This document shows positions 19,001 to 30,844 of a DNA stretch of 64,000 nucleotides, piece by piece. Under the pieces are notes generated by a model. The model did not search any database and was not told where the DNA came from. It worked only from the letters and a program-made list of their open reading frames with translations. The translations under genes were made by a program, and so were the position numbers. How positions within the stretch are numbered: position 1 is the stretch's first letter; each line of letters starts with the position of its first letter. Location: assembly GCA_001910725.1 (NCBI GenBank), contig MJGA01000001.1, positions 1,860,001 through 1,924,000 of the forward strand, given 5' to 3'. The DNA comes from Phanerodontia chrysosporium. Its lineage: Eukaryota; Basidiomycota; Agaricomycetes; Polyporales; Phanerochaetaceae.

Positions 19001-22000
19001 GGGATTCGCCGCAGGGTCAAGGACCGTTGCGGAAGACTGGAATGACTGGAAGAGGCCAGCGATATCTCGCGACAGGGCGTAGTTGTTACGAAAGAGAACC
19101 TTTTACAGCCTTCAATAACTCTGAACGATACAGTGGGTGTGTTCGACGCACCAAATTCGAAATCGCCGTATTGAACAGTACCAAAAGGCTATCTTCCTGA
19201 GCGGATCGTTCGATGCTATGAACACCTGCTGCCATGTTATAATCGCCTCAACTCGACAACTGCATCCATACGGACCTTCGAAGTCCAGCGCGACTATGAG
19301 ACAATCGTCCGTTGGTGTGACCGACATCCAGACGCCCTCAGTGGTCCTCATAGCGGATCCAGCGAACGATGTGTCGGCGAGGTGATTCAGAGCGAAGCTC
19401 TTACCTACGGATTGCTCGCCTGGGCGGAAGTTTCATCAGCAAATCCATTATCAATCAACGCCGACCACAACGACTTACCCATGGAAGACACGACGCGCAC
19501 AGGCTGATTGGGTAGCAGGTCAGAATTGGTATGGCCGACGTCTGAGATGGTATACGCACCTTCGCGGCCATGTAGGACTGGAAGATAGATTCGTACCACC
19601 CGAATGACAACTTATCAACGACCTGCTCGACTGTTGCACCGAGAAGTCCGCGTTCGAAGTCTGCCGACCATACACCATCTTTGAGAGGGACAAATCGGTT
19701 GTCGCGAGCCACCGCAATATGGATGGGAATTAGACAGAGGATGTCGACGAGCCATTCGCCAGCTTTCAGTTGGGAGAGTGCTTGGACGCGCTGCTTCATG
19801 AACCCAGGATAGCTGATGCCAGACACTGCAACGTTGGCCAGTTCATCCTCCACGGGCTTCCGAGTAGCTCTTTCAAACGAGTCGACCATCTCAGTGTAGT
19901 ATGCCAAGAAGAGCTCCGAGGGTAGAGAGGAAACGAAGGTCAGCGATCGGCGGGTACGCTCCGATGTCTTGAACGTGTGCCTGCAGACCGCTGGTACCAC
20001 GGGGAATCGTGTCCAGACGTCGCGGTGGCAGTCGAGGATGACATTGTGTGCCGTTTTCTCCTGTGTGGCCATGGGGACATCTCTATCATGGGCGCGGAAA
20101 GTGAACTCGGTGCTCTTGTGCGAGATTTGCAGAGCTCGCGAACGTATTATGGCAGCCGAGATGTCATAGACGACCACATGACAGCGTGTCCGGTTCGCGA
20201 AGGTGATGATTTCAAGGGAGTCGATGGTGATTGCGGGTAGCTCGATACTGATCCCCTGCGAAGATCCGAAGCTGGCCCAGTGGTATGCCTGAAGGTTTGT
20301 TCTATCGGAAAGAACCTCCACAGAGAAGAAGCAGGAGCCGTCAGGAGACGATCTGAGAGCCCCCGGGGTACACGACAGCTGGAGAGATGCGGGACTGTGG
20401 TAGACACGGTTTAGCAGGACGGCATGCAGAACGAACCAGTATATACATACCGAATTTGTTGTGTCGTGAGTGACAGGATGCGTGCTCGACTTCCACTATC
20501 TAGCAACAGTAGCTCCTCTTCAGATCCGCAACGGAAAATCATGCCCTTCAACAGAACACCTTGGTCGTACCAATGGGATAGATCGATGACTTCGCCAAGG
20601 CCAACCAGATTTCTGTGATGTTCGTCAAAGACGAACGCACGTATTTGCAACTAAAGTACGGCAATGAAATAAACTCCTCTTTAAACACTTGCATGGACTA
20701 ACCTTCTCAACATGGCAAATTGCAAACATCCTCTTCGTCTCGTCGAAGGAGAATAACAAGTCGCCGTGCAACTTGTCAGCCTTGAGCACCTTCTTGGTCC
20801 GCGAGAGCTTTACGGAAGCGTCGAGCTCCACCAATCGGTCGAGATACACAGATACATCGCCTTGATCGCCATTCCTGGTGATCAGAAAACAGCGCTCGTC
20901 AGGCAGCAGCTGTATGAACCTAACAGCATCCTGAGTACAAAGTTTCAAGGAAGAGAACAAACGGAAGAACGTACACTATCTGCTGACTCAATGGCAGGTC
21001 AAAAGTGTGCGTGGCGGTCGCAAGACGCGGAGAAGGTACGTGCTTCTCGACCAGCTGCATCGTGTGGTTATCTGCCGCGGTAACCTGTAGTAGACTAATT
21101 GTGTGCCTAAGCATAGCTTCGCTCTTTGATTGTGCGATGCCGGAAATGCAGAAGTGCTCTGAAGGACAGTTCTAGGCTGAGACAGAAAGCACCGTTTTGT
21201 AATTGACGCACCTTGGGACGAGAGTGTATAGCTCATGTCACGGATATCCTTGATAATGAAGACCCTGGTTTCCACGTCAAAAATGTCGTTGCGCATAAAT
21301 CGAAATACGCCCTCACCGATCTGGATCACGAACGAAGTTGTTTCGGGTGCGAGCAATGAACTCCGACCTTGAGCAGTTCTCTGTAGCGTCCCGAGCGTAT
21401 TTGTGCCGAGCTTTGAGCTGTTTTTTACATTCTTCGCGCTGGTGGTCCTCGATCTTCTTGGTGGTTCTGTTGACTAAGTTCCACACGTGACTGGCGAAAT
21501 GCTTCTGTGCGATACGACGGCCACTTGTACTTCCTCTGCGAGTTCGGGAGAAGCATTCGCAAATTCAGGGAGCGTCTGGAGGAAGTCCGTGTCCCTGGGT
21601 GCATTCTGACTCGAAAAACTTTGCACAGCCTTAAAGACAGGTGCAGGCACGAATTTTGAGAGCGTGTTCTTGGCACGTTTGGTCACGACTTTCGTCCAGC
21701 CCTCAGAATCGGAATCACCAGCAGGATCGTCTGGTGACGCTGCGCTTGGGTCATTTTGGTGTAACTGCAACTTGAGGAGCTTGTCCTTCTGAGTAGAGAA
21801 TGCCTTCATTTCGATGGTCGTCAACTTCGGATCGCTCAACATATCCCGATGAAACTTGCGAATGCCGGGATACAGAGCCATCAACTGTTGCAACGACTCC
21901 GCGGCTATAAACCCATTCGTCAACGATGACTACCTTCTCGTGACGTCGCTATAACCAACCTTCATCATGTTCAATGGTGTTACACTCTTCCCGCCGTAGG

Positions 22001-24196
22001 GCGTCCACGTTGAGGATACTGAGTACATAGTTAGGGTATATAGAAGGCTATGTCCCGAAGTCACAGTACCTGAATGTACGCGAAACTATCTCAGCCGCGT
22101 CTGAGAATAATGCGTCCACGAGCAGGGGATGCTGCTCTTGAATGGTATTATCCAACGTAACAGACACTTCTGCCTCTTCTTTAGCTTGAGCATCTGCCAA
22201 GGTCTTCCGTTGTTCCTGCAGTCGGCTGTACTCGTCTTGGGCGAAAGTCGGCATGCCATACTTGACAAGTATTTTGAAAGCTGATTCGGACAACTCAGGA
22301 GACAGTGCGTAAGTGCCTTTCTTACTGTAGAGGAGATTAGCATAGTACACAACCTCGGATTACCCGCAGATTACGCACATGAATTCTGTCAGCCTATGGT
22401 GAAAGAAATCCTCGGACTTCGGACTGTGGACAGTGGTGGCGTTTTGATAGCTGATCGTCATTAATCCTGAGCATGTCTCTCCGGGAACGAGCCGTGGAAG
22501 TAGTTGCTCCGGTGGCACTTTGACAGAGTCTGGCACGTTCGGAGGAACAACTGAGAGGGTGGAGATCTACGCAAGCACCGCTCAGTCACAAGTACACGAT
22601 CACATGAGGCGGGGATGATACCTTGAAACCGTCCGTTGCCGTGACATTCTCCTCCTCTTCGCGCGTTTTCTGCACCTCAAAGGTATAAAGCCTGTCGGCG
22701 CCATCGTCAAAGTCGAAGGCTGTTGTTTCCGGAGGGAGCTGATCCCCAAGGATGAGCAAATCGGAATAATCATCAGGAACAAGGGCGACGATCTGGTCCG
22801 CGATCTTCGTGAGGTATCTGGTGCGGCCTCAGAGTCTGTCTCATCTCAGCATGGGACTGTAGCGTACCGCATGAACGTGACTCGGTTGCGAGCCACGGCA
22901 GACATCGCATCATCATCCCAGGTTGTGTCTTGCGGCCAGAAGATGACGTACACGACGTCGGCGGGGATGTTGTGAAGAAGGTAAAGTCCTGCGCGCAACG
23001 CCTTGGTCGCAGGCATGTCATCTCGCCCCGTGACAAGAATCTTCGCGCTGGGCATACTGTTCAGCACATCCTCGAGTGCCCAAGTGGTCGCGTAAGTACT
23101 CACGTCCCGTCGTTGATCAAGTCAAGATCCTGCAGGTAGCGTACGATCTCGGACTTGCTCCCGTAGATTCCGAGCGGTCTAATGGAGAGGTCGTCCAAGG
23201 CCTTGAAGTTGACATGGGTCATAGACTGATAAGCGCCTGGGCAGATGGCGTTGACGAACTGTCCGAGGGAAGCTTGGTCGATGATGACCTTGTCCACTAC
23301 GGACTGTACTTAGAGAATACACAACTGTCTTGGAGAGAACACGTACCGAGGCCGTTGCTGCTCGTCTCGTTGACGAGATCCAGGATTCGGTACATGCCGG
23401 GGATGGCCGCAACAATGTCAAGGATAGGGGAGACCGGTGGGCTGGGTGGAATGTCTCGAGCGGTTGTGTCAACAGTAGAGGGTGCGGGATCGGCAGTGGG
23501 AGGCATATCATCTAGGTCCATGTCGTGCGCAGAGTTTGCGTCCAGGGTACTGCCCGTCAGCGTCGTATCAGCGGGGATGCTTGACGTTGTCTCCTGCTCT
23601 ACTTCCATGGTCGTCGAATCGGGCTCACTGGGAGTGGTGTCCAGTTGCATCGCGTCGTTGGCGGCCGCAGCGTCATCCTGGCTGTCGCTAGGGTCGTTTG
23701 GCGAGGTCGCGATGGGCTGAGACTCGGGCAATGCGCCACTCGGAACCGAATCCGTGAGTGTAATTGGGGGATTTGAGTCGGACGCAGTTATAGGGGCAGT
23801 ACTTTCTTCCAGGACTTCACCCGCAGGAGCGTCGTGCCCTGCTGATGAAATCGTGGGAGACACTGTGACCCATTCTGCGGAGGCGGGGACTATGTCTTCG
23901 ATCTCTTGGGTGATTTGCTAGGCATGACAGAATAGAATGAGGTTACGACGCGTCGAGCAACCAAAGAGACGCGTACTATAGGTCCGGCGGAGGTGGCGAC
24001 TGGCGGGACTATGCGAATGTCAGATAACAAGGTATGACATTGAGATTTACGACTCACCACGCCACTGCCTACCCAACAGCCCGAGGGCTGAGGGGCTGTC
24101 CTTGCTGGATTTCTGCTTTTTGTTGTGTTTGGCATAACGTTCTGCACCAGCGTGAACGCGACGCCATCTCTGCGACGAGGGTCACTCACTCGACAT
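16060..24196 (-). CDS. Large GBP/VLIG-like GTPase with cysteine-rich repeats; 3' part severed by LTR element
   Basis: N-terminal and central part of a giant protein whose vWA end lies at 7787-8995. Start at 24196 is inferred: a tiny exon (ATGTCGA) with a GTGAGT donor joins the lysine-rich KHNKKQKSSKDSPSALGLLG. A low-complexity Ser/Thr/Asp region and a conserved N-terminal domain follow (VIFWPQDTTWDDDAMSAVAR, RVTFMRY). The GTPase has P-loop EQSVGKSFALNHLADTS at about 19.4 kb, then MRTTEGVWMSV like the GBP/atlastin TKGIW region, and DFEG as G3. Helical segments follow (FISRLHRGRLSIIPWPVIES; QPISHDKAGIFLQMMKTLMA). Cys-rich blocks include CKLQCADCQLYCVQS, CETSHRCSHACA and CRIETAPQSVEATFTGRHET. 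It ends where the retrotransposon enters the FAKCDAMCT motif near 16060. The many 50-bp introns look intact. It is likely transcribed as a truncated mRNA, or dead. Confidence 0.7.
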
Positions 24197-25636
24197 GATT
24201 CCAATGCACTGAACACGATTCTGAGTACGCGTAGAGGGGGCCTGTGGTGGTTCGAGAGAAGGGGGGATGCAGGAGTCAGGGGTTCGCGAGTCACGATATA
24301 CAACGGCGCCGGGGTCACGCTCGAAACACCCATGCTATCTCGACCCGACGCTTCGTCGATAATCCAGAGTCACGTCCGCTCCCGCACCGCGCACTCCGGC
24401 GAACGTCCATCCCAAACGAGAGCGAAGACGCGTCCCGAGTACGCTGCGCACGCGGGAGTGGTAGAACTCCATCAGCGGATCCCACGCGTCGACGCGCGCG
24501 CAGCTTGCGGCGCAGGCCTGCGCGGGGACTCCAGTCGCCTCGCGGTCAGAACGGCAGTGCGCAGCGGCAGCATGTGGACCAGAAGACAGTGTATCCCTGC
24601 TGCGCCGCATCGTTTGACACTGCCCGCGACCGAGTCATCGACGTTGATAGGCTCAAAGCGGCACTTCTGCTCAAGCATGTGCCCTCCTTCGCGATGCCAG
24701 GCGAGATGGGATCATATTGTCCGGATACCTCTATTGCAGGTTGCGCATGTCATCTCAAGGTCGCGTTCGTGTTCTTATGCGCAGCGTAAGACGAATATGT
24801 GATGTTTTGACGATACGCAGGGGAGAGTGCCGGACGTGCTGTAGTTGGGGAACTTAATGAACGCTCCAAGGCGAGTCGACATGCGATTCCAATCCATGGC
24901 TTCAGTTTGTGATACCTTTCCTTGTCGATGTCGTCAGTTTTCATGGTATGCACGAATACGATTCACCTGAGACGAAAGCCGGTGATCCAGATTCGCGCTC
25001 CGGCCCAGCCCAGGGGAAGCAGCACAGCAACACAGCAGAGCTAGAGCACCATGTTAATCCAGCATCAGAGGAGGAGAAGACGACATGGCGAAGCTGTCAA
25101 GGAACAAGTCTGAGAACAAGTCGCGCTCGCCGGGCGCCACGACGCTGGGCGCCTCATCGGTTCCGGGGTCCGCCCGCCGGCCCGCCTTTCCCCCGCACAA
25201 CACACTTCCCAACCACCACCACGACATATATGCACAGCTTCCATTGCAACCAGGCTATAAATAATTCTATGCGACTAATAGCTACGTATGGGAGCCCGGA
25301 AGGAGCATCGCATGCTGGTGTGAACTGGCGGAATCGCGGGGGAATGGAGAAGAAAACCAAGAATTAGCGATACACATATGATTACCGTTTTGTAAAACCC
25401 TCGAGCAAAGTGAACAGGGAGTCCGTCGGCATTGGTTGGAAAGAAAAAGGTTGGGCGGGCAATGAAGGTCGTACAGCGTGAAAGAAGGCGTGTTTTTTAC
25501 AGCGTGCGGACGGGCGAACGGAAGGGCGTGCTTCGGGATAGTGTCTATGAGGATTAGTGCAGAAGTGAGACAGCAGTTCATGGAAAGCGTCTAGCATGAA
25601 AACGAGAGGGAACTAAGCAGAACAGTAGCGCGCCGC
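24197..25636. other. Intergenic region upstream of the GTPase gene
   Basis: It contains the promoter of the minus-strand GTPase gene and the 3' flank of the KRE6-like gene. A GC-rich core (24340-24660) is open on both strands but without recognisable motifs. I assign no gene. Confidence 0.4.
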
Positions 25637-27880
25637 CTAGCACTGGCCAAGGAAGCTATTCTTCGGCCACGGGTGCTTGTAGTCGTCGCGCCACGTCGTC
25701 AAATTCGGGTTCGTGTACGCCTCGATGTGGTTCTTGATGTACTGCTCCGTCGGGAAGTCCGGCGGGTCGCACCCGATGTTGCGCGCGTTCGGCGGCTGGT
25801 ACACGCGTATGTAGTCGATGCGCAGGTGCACCGGGAACGGGATGTGCGCGAGGTCGATCGGCCCGAAGTTGTACGACATGCCCAGGTTGGCGATCAAGTA
25901 CTGTGGAGCGCGCGTGTTCGCACGGTGGTCAGCGTTCGTGCAGGCGGCGGTGAGAGAAGGCCCGTACGCACCATGGGCTCCTGCGGCACGGGCCGCGCGG
26001 AAATCTGCGTCTCCGCGTTGGGTCCCATTGCCGCCGCGGTAATCGTCCATGTGAGCTTGTCGTTCGAGAGCCATGTGATATACGCGTCATCGAAGCCGGG
26101 CTTGTATTCCACGCCGTACACGGCAAAGCAGCCTGCGCCCGCCGGGGGGCCGCCGGGAACTTGCGCAGGCAGCTGCGACCCAGACACCGCCGCGGGCACG
26201 AAGTTCGGGTCCGGATACTCGTAGCACTGCGGGTTCGTCGTCGACACGATGGAGGTCGCCTCCTGTGTCACACTCCCGAGGAACGTGTTCTGCACTGATA
26301 TCGATGGGTCGTAGATGGTCGCAGAGGAATTCTGCCACAAGTATCCTGCATCGAAAGGCTGCGGAGATACACGTGAGGAAGTAAGCTAAAATAACACAAA
26401 GCGCTACGCACCGCCCATTGCGCGCTTTGGGACACCTGGCCTGTTAACTGGCCCCCCGAGAGCGGGGCGCTGGTCGTGACTTGCGCTTCGAACATGTCAA
26501 TCTCGGGCGCAGCCCTGCCTACGAAGGTGCCGTCGCTATGCTTTGGCCCGGGATGGTCTTCGCCTTCGCACGTACACCTCGACAGCTTCTGGCCGGGCAG
26601 GTAGGACAGGACGCCACCTTTGCCCTGGTCACCGTTGATCAGCGCTGCGTGCGGGACGCCGTTGATCGACTGGTTCTGGACTGTGCCAACGTCGCAGGAA
26701 TCGTACGTGTATGGCCACATACCCTCGAGTGTCGCGCCGTAGCCTGCCCGCCCGAGGTTGCCCATCATCCACACCGCCGGCCAGAGACCCTGGATGTTGC
26801 TGACACCAGGGAGCTGTGCCCTTGCCTCGACGTAGCCGCCAGTGAAGCAGAACTTGTTCCAGGTGGTCACCATACCGCCCTGATAATTCAAGTCATGCGT
26901 CTGCTTCTCCATGAGGGTGATCATGAGGCTGCCGTTCTGAGTCGTCACGGATGCGGGGTCGTACCACTCGAGGTTGTTCGTCGCCCAGTAGTGGAGGTCC
27001 TCGGCTTCCCAGTATGGGTCATCTCCTGGGTAGAACGTCCGGCCGTCGGTATTAAACTCGTCTGAGAAGACCAGCTCGTATGTCTGAGACGGGTCATGGG
27101 GGGACACGCGAGTGTATGCGTCCTGCGGCGTGTCGGGGTCGATGAGGGTGAAGCGGCCGTTCAATACGGGGACCTGGCCGGACGCATTAATGCCACCGAG
27201 GTTGTATGCCCCCAGCGTCGATTGTTCATGACTCGTAAAGTGGTATATTATTGGCCAGCCAGTTCTATGATGCAGGCATATGGTGAGTTTGATAGCATGG
27301 GGACAGAACGCCGACACGTGAAAGTGGATAATAAACGGCACTCACAAAAGAGCGACGACACCGACAACGACAAAGACGAGCGCCCCGAGATTACTGAGCC
27401 CCGCCACGAGAATATGCGGCCGTCCCGGTCGATCTTGCGGGCGGGACCTGGCTCGTGCATTTCATCGTCCTCCTCCTTGAACTCTTTCGTGACGCTCGTG
27501 CCCCATGTTGATGGGTCCGGAGCGAGCGTGTACTGCAATGAAGTGGGTAAGGCGACAATACGAAGGAGGACCAGTGGGAGCAGGCGCACCTCATAACCTA
27601 GCGAAAGCGGGCGGCCTGCGCCAAGGAACGGCGAGTCTAGCGAGCCGGTGCTAGCAAAGCTCTCTATGGGCACTCGTCGCGGCGGGGTGGCGTTAAAGGG
27701 CGTGGAAGACGACGGTGGGGACCAGACACCGCTGTCGAGGGTTGACGGGGACGACGAACTGGAACCTGCGGAGTACCGGTGGGCATCGAGGTAGCGTGGA
27801 CGGGGACGGAGCAGCGGAGAAGGCGGGTGCTGGTCCGCTGGAGGGGTGAGGTCCGCGCAGGACGAGTCGGAGGTGGCCAT
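25637..27880 (-). CDS. KRE6: KRE6/SKN1-type GH16 protein for beta-1,6-glucan synthesis
   Basis: Type II membrane protein of the secretory pathway needed for cell-wall beta-1,6-glucan. Start chosen at MATSDSSCADLTPP. A Ser/Pro-rich cytosolic tail leads to RDGRIFSWRG, a transmembrane helix (SNLGALVFVVVGVVALL) and GWPIIYHF. The lumenal GH16 lectin-glucanase domain follows: YELVFSDEFNTDGRTF, NNLEWYDP, WPAVWMMGNLGRAGYG, catalytic EIDMFEAQ and FPVHLRIDYIRVYQP. The C terminus is KHPWPKNSFLGQC. Introns are visible near 27530-27595, 27250-27340, 26360-26415 and 25905-25980. At about 27400 the frame changes by one base within the run CGGGGC between SWRG and SNLG, and no intron fits. This is a sequencing error or a true frameshift. 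Otherwise full length. Confidence 0.88.
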
Positions 27881-30844
27881 CGTCGACACGGGGGAGGGTA
27901 GGGAGGAGGAGGGAGGGCCTTGTTGTCGGCGCGGGGTGAAGAGGGAGGTGTGCGCCTGTCGCGAGGGCACTAGGGGAGATTAAGTTTAGTGCACAGACGT
28001 GCGAAGGCTAGGAAGCGTCTGCCTGCGAGTAAAAATGAATCGGGGTCAGTTCGCGCGTGACGTCAATCTACTCTGCATTGAATGAGCATGCCTGGCAGTT
28101 GGATCCCCTCCTGATTTCCAGAACGTTCACCGATACGTCGTCCTCGGCCCCGTCTCGTCGTCCTCGACAGCCCCCAGGACGACCTCGGACCCAGCCATGG
28201 CGTCGTCGAGACGCTGCGTGATGCACGCTCGGCACCTGTGCTCAGGCTGTTCGCGAGTTGACACGAACGGGAACGAAGCAGAAAGCGCCTCCCGGTCGAT
28301 CTCCGCTCGAGCGCCCCCGACAACTTCTCGGCAACCACCGCGATTCTTAATATGGCAATCTGTTGCCCGTTTATAGCATCGTTCTTCTCTCGTGGAGCGG
28401 GGCTCATGCCCAGGCACGCTTAGCTGCGTCCCCCGTTCCACACCACTCGTGTATCCGCCGAGCTTGCTCCCGCTAATCATCCGCCCACGACCGCCCCGAC
28501 GCTTGCTGCACACCCTCCCGCGTCGCCCATCCCAACGGGGGACGCCCACAGACCGCACGTGCTTGCGGCTATCTCGCCAACGCAACCGTGCATTGCGCGT
28601 ACGCCGGCCCCCACTTCACAAAGACCATGACATTCCGAGGCGGTGATTGTGCGAGCAGCGCCGTAATCCCTGACGGCTTCGGATATCGGCCTAGCCCTTA
28701 TCTTCTCACCTTCGCGTCTGGCCTTCCCGTCAAGACGTACCTGAAATGATGCTATCCCGCTCCTTACACCACCTCGCTTGATGAAGACGAAACAAATGAC
28801 AACGTGCGATAAGAGTTCTTGTCGACCAAGCTCACCGAGCCACAGTGCGCAAGTGCTGCACTCGAGGGCAGCGGAAGAATCGCTAAGTCCGTGTACACAC
28901 TGTTGAGAGTAAGTCTTCCCCTCCATTCTCAGATTCTCTTTACTGGGGCCTCTGTTGCGAGCTCCTTCTTGCAAACCGCAGCCACACGAGGCCCGAGAAT
29001 GATACGTAGCATGCTACGAAATACGCGGATGCACGCGTTGAACGGAAACCGACCATTCCTCTCGACCTCGCCCCCGGCGCGAGGATATAGCAGCCCATTA
29101 CCTGCACTGTCCCCGTCACAGAACCCATCGCACAATGGAACGTGTGTAAACAGCGCAGCGTCCTACCAATGACCCTCTCCCGATTAGCAAGTCGTTCCAT
29201 GCACCGTCGCGTTCATGAAACCTAGTTGGAGGGCTTCCTAATCGTGCGTTCCATCTTCCCGGTTTCGAGACCCTTGTTCCTCCTGTAGTCATCGCAGCCT
29301 TGCAGCCAGGTATGGATATACTGCATCTCCTGCGCGCCGTTATCGAGCCTCGTAGCAGCTGCAAACTGCAGCGCGCACCGTGCGCCACACGTGCCGGCGG
29401 CACGCGCTGCACAGCCAACGCACCCGCCCGTCACCTTCAGACCCGACACCTCATATCTCTCCGCGTGCGGCCCCCAGGCTCTCGCGGCGTGCAGACTGTG
29501 ACGCAGGGGCAGCCAGCGGGACGGCCTGATAAGCGGACGCGTATTAAAGCTGGATCTCCCGTGCCATCATGCCGCCCCTCACAGCCTGCTCGCATCGTCT
29601 CAGCCTCGAGGTCAGCGTCCCGGCAGAGTTGTGCCTTTGTGTCGCGACCGACCTTCGTCGCCGTCGTGTTTTCGCCCGCGGATGACACTGACACGCGGAC
29701 GCGCGGGGCCTTGCGCCTGCACACCGTGCACACCCAAACCACGCGTCGCGCCGCCGATATAACGCAACAGCAGCAGCAGCACACAACACGCACAGTTTTC
29801 TACCCGCCCACAAACTGTGCCAGCAGCGACTCCGCCGCCCTCCTCACCCCGACAGTGCCGGCGCTCCGCGTCACCGTCGCGAGGCGCCCGCCGGGCCCAC
29901 GCCGGAGAGCCTGCAGCTCGGTCGCACGAAGCTGCAAGAAAGGGTTCGACGCTCGGGATAGGGGACCTGCCATTTAGCTTTTTCCAAGCAAAAACACACA
30001 GAGAGCCGCGGGCTTGTCAAAGCGTCGTCACTAGGTCCAGGCTCCCGAGCTCCTCGCTCCCGCGCGCAGTCGGCGTCTAGCCGGGACGTTGTGCCTCAGA
30101 GCTGCTCCGAGGAGTGGGTGCCACGATGAGCGGACGAGCACCAGTGCGAGCACCTGCTGACGATGCTCCACGACGGCGAGTCCTGCCGCTTGCATAGAAC
30201 AGATGGCGTGCGTGTGCGTGTGCCGGGAGGCGTGACGGCATATCGAACGGGCCACGCGCCGTGTGTCGTTTCAGCATCTGCTTCAATTCTGCTGGTGCCC
30301 ATCTGTTGTGTCCGCCGGGATCAGAACGCGTTTGTGATGGATGTGTGGGTGCGGGGCGGCGAGTAAGATGGACGGGCGTGTGTGGAGAAGGAGAATCAAG
30401 GCTTGAAATGCTGCCCACGCTGTCAATCACGTCGCCCTCGCCCAAGTCTACCTCACAAAGGTAAAACGACTGCACCAAGCATGCCTCACTAGCTTGTTCT
30501 TGTTCACCCACGCACGGATGCTATGCTTCGCGAAATCTTCTGCACAGGGCCATCGTAGTGATACAACTTTGGTTTCTATGTGCGACTTGTACAACAGTGC
30601 ATGCCAGCAGCATTCCTCAGACAACGAGAATCAGGGGAAAGACACAACAGCCAAAGAGGCAGAATCCCGAAAAAAGAGCGGACATCGAGTCACACCGCGC
30701 TCCAGCGCACAGTAGGATGGAAGAGACGAAGCGAAAGGGTGTCACGTCGCGCTAGGCGACTTGAGCAGTAAAGAGAATAAGCAAATAGCAGATAAGCTTA
30801 GATCCGCGGAGCCCTTGGAATGAATGGGAGCAGAGTGAGCCAGC
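27881..30844. other. Long GC-rich intergenic region
   Basis: About 3 kb without a convincing gene. Overlapping open frames on both strands are low-complexity Arg/Pro/Ala-rich translations expected from GC-rich DNA. A CAG/ACA microsatellite lies near 29766-29790. The left end should carry the KRE6-like promoter and the right end the CAP gene's 3' UTR. A noncoding RNA or a fast-evolving small gene cannot be excluded. Confidence 0.4.

Noticed and set aside
24125..24802. 225-aa plus-strand frame upstream of the GTPase gene
   Set aside because: It overlaps the inferred first exons of the minus-strand gene and has no recognisable features.
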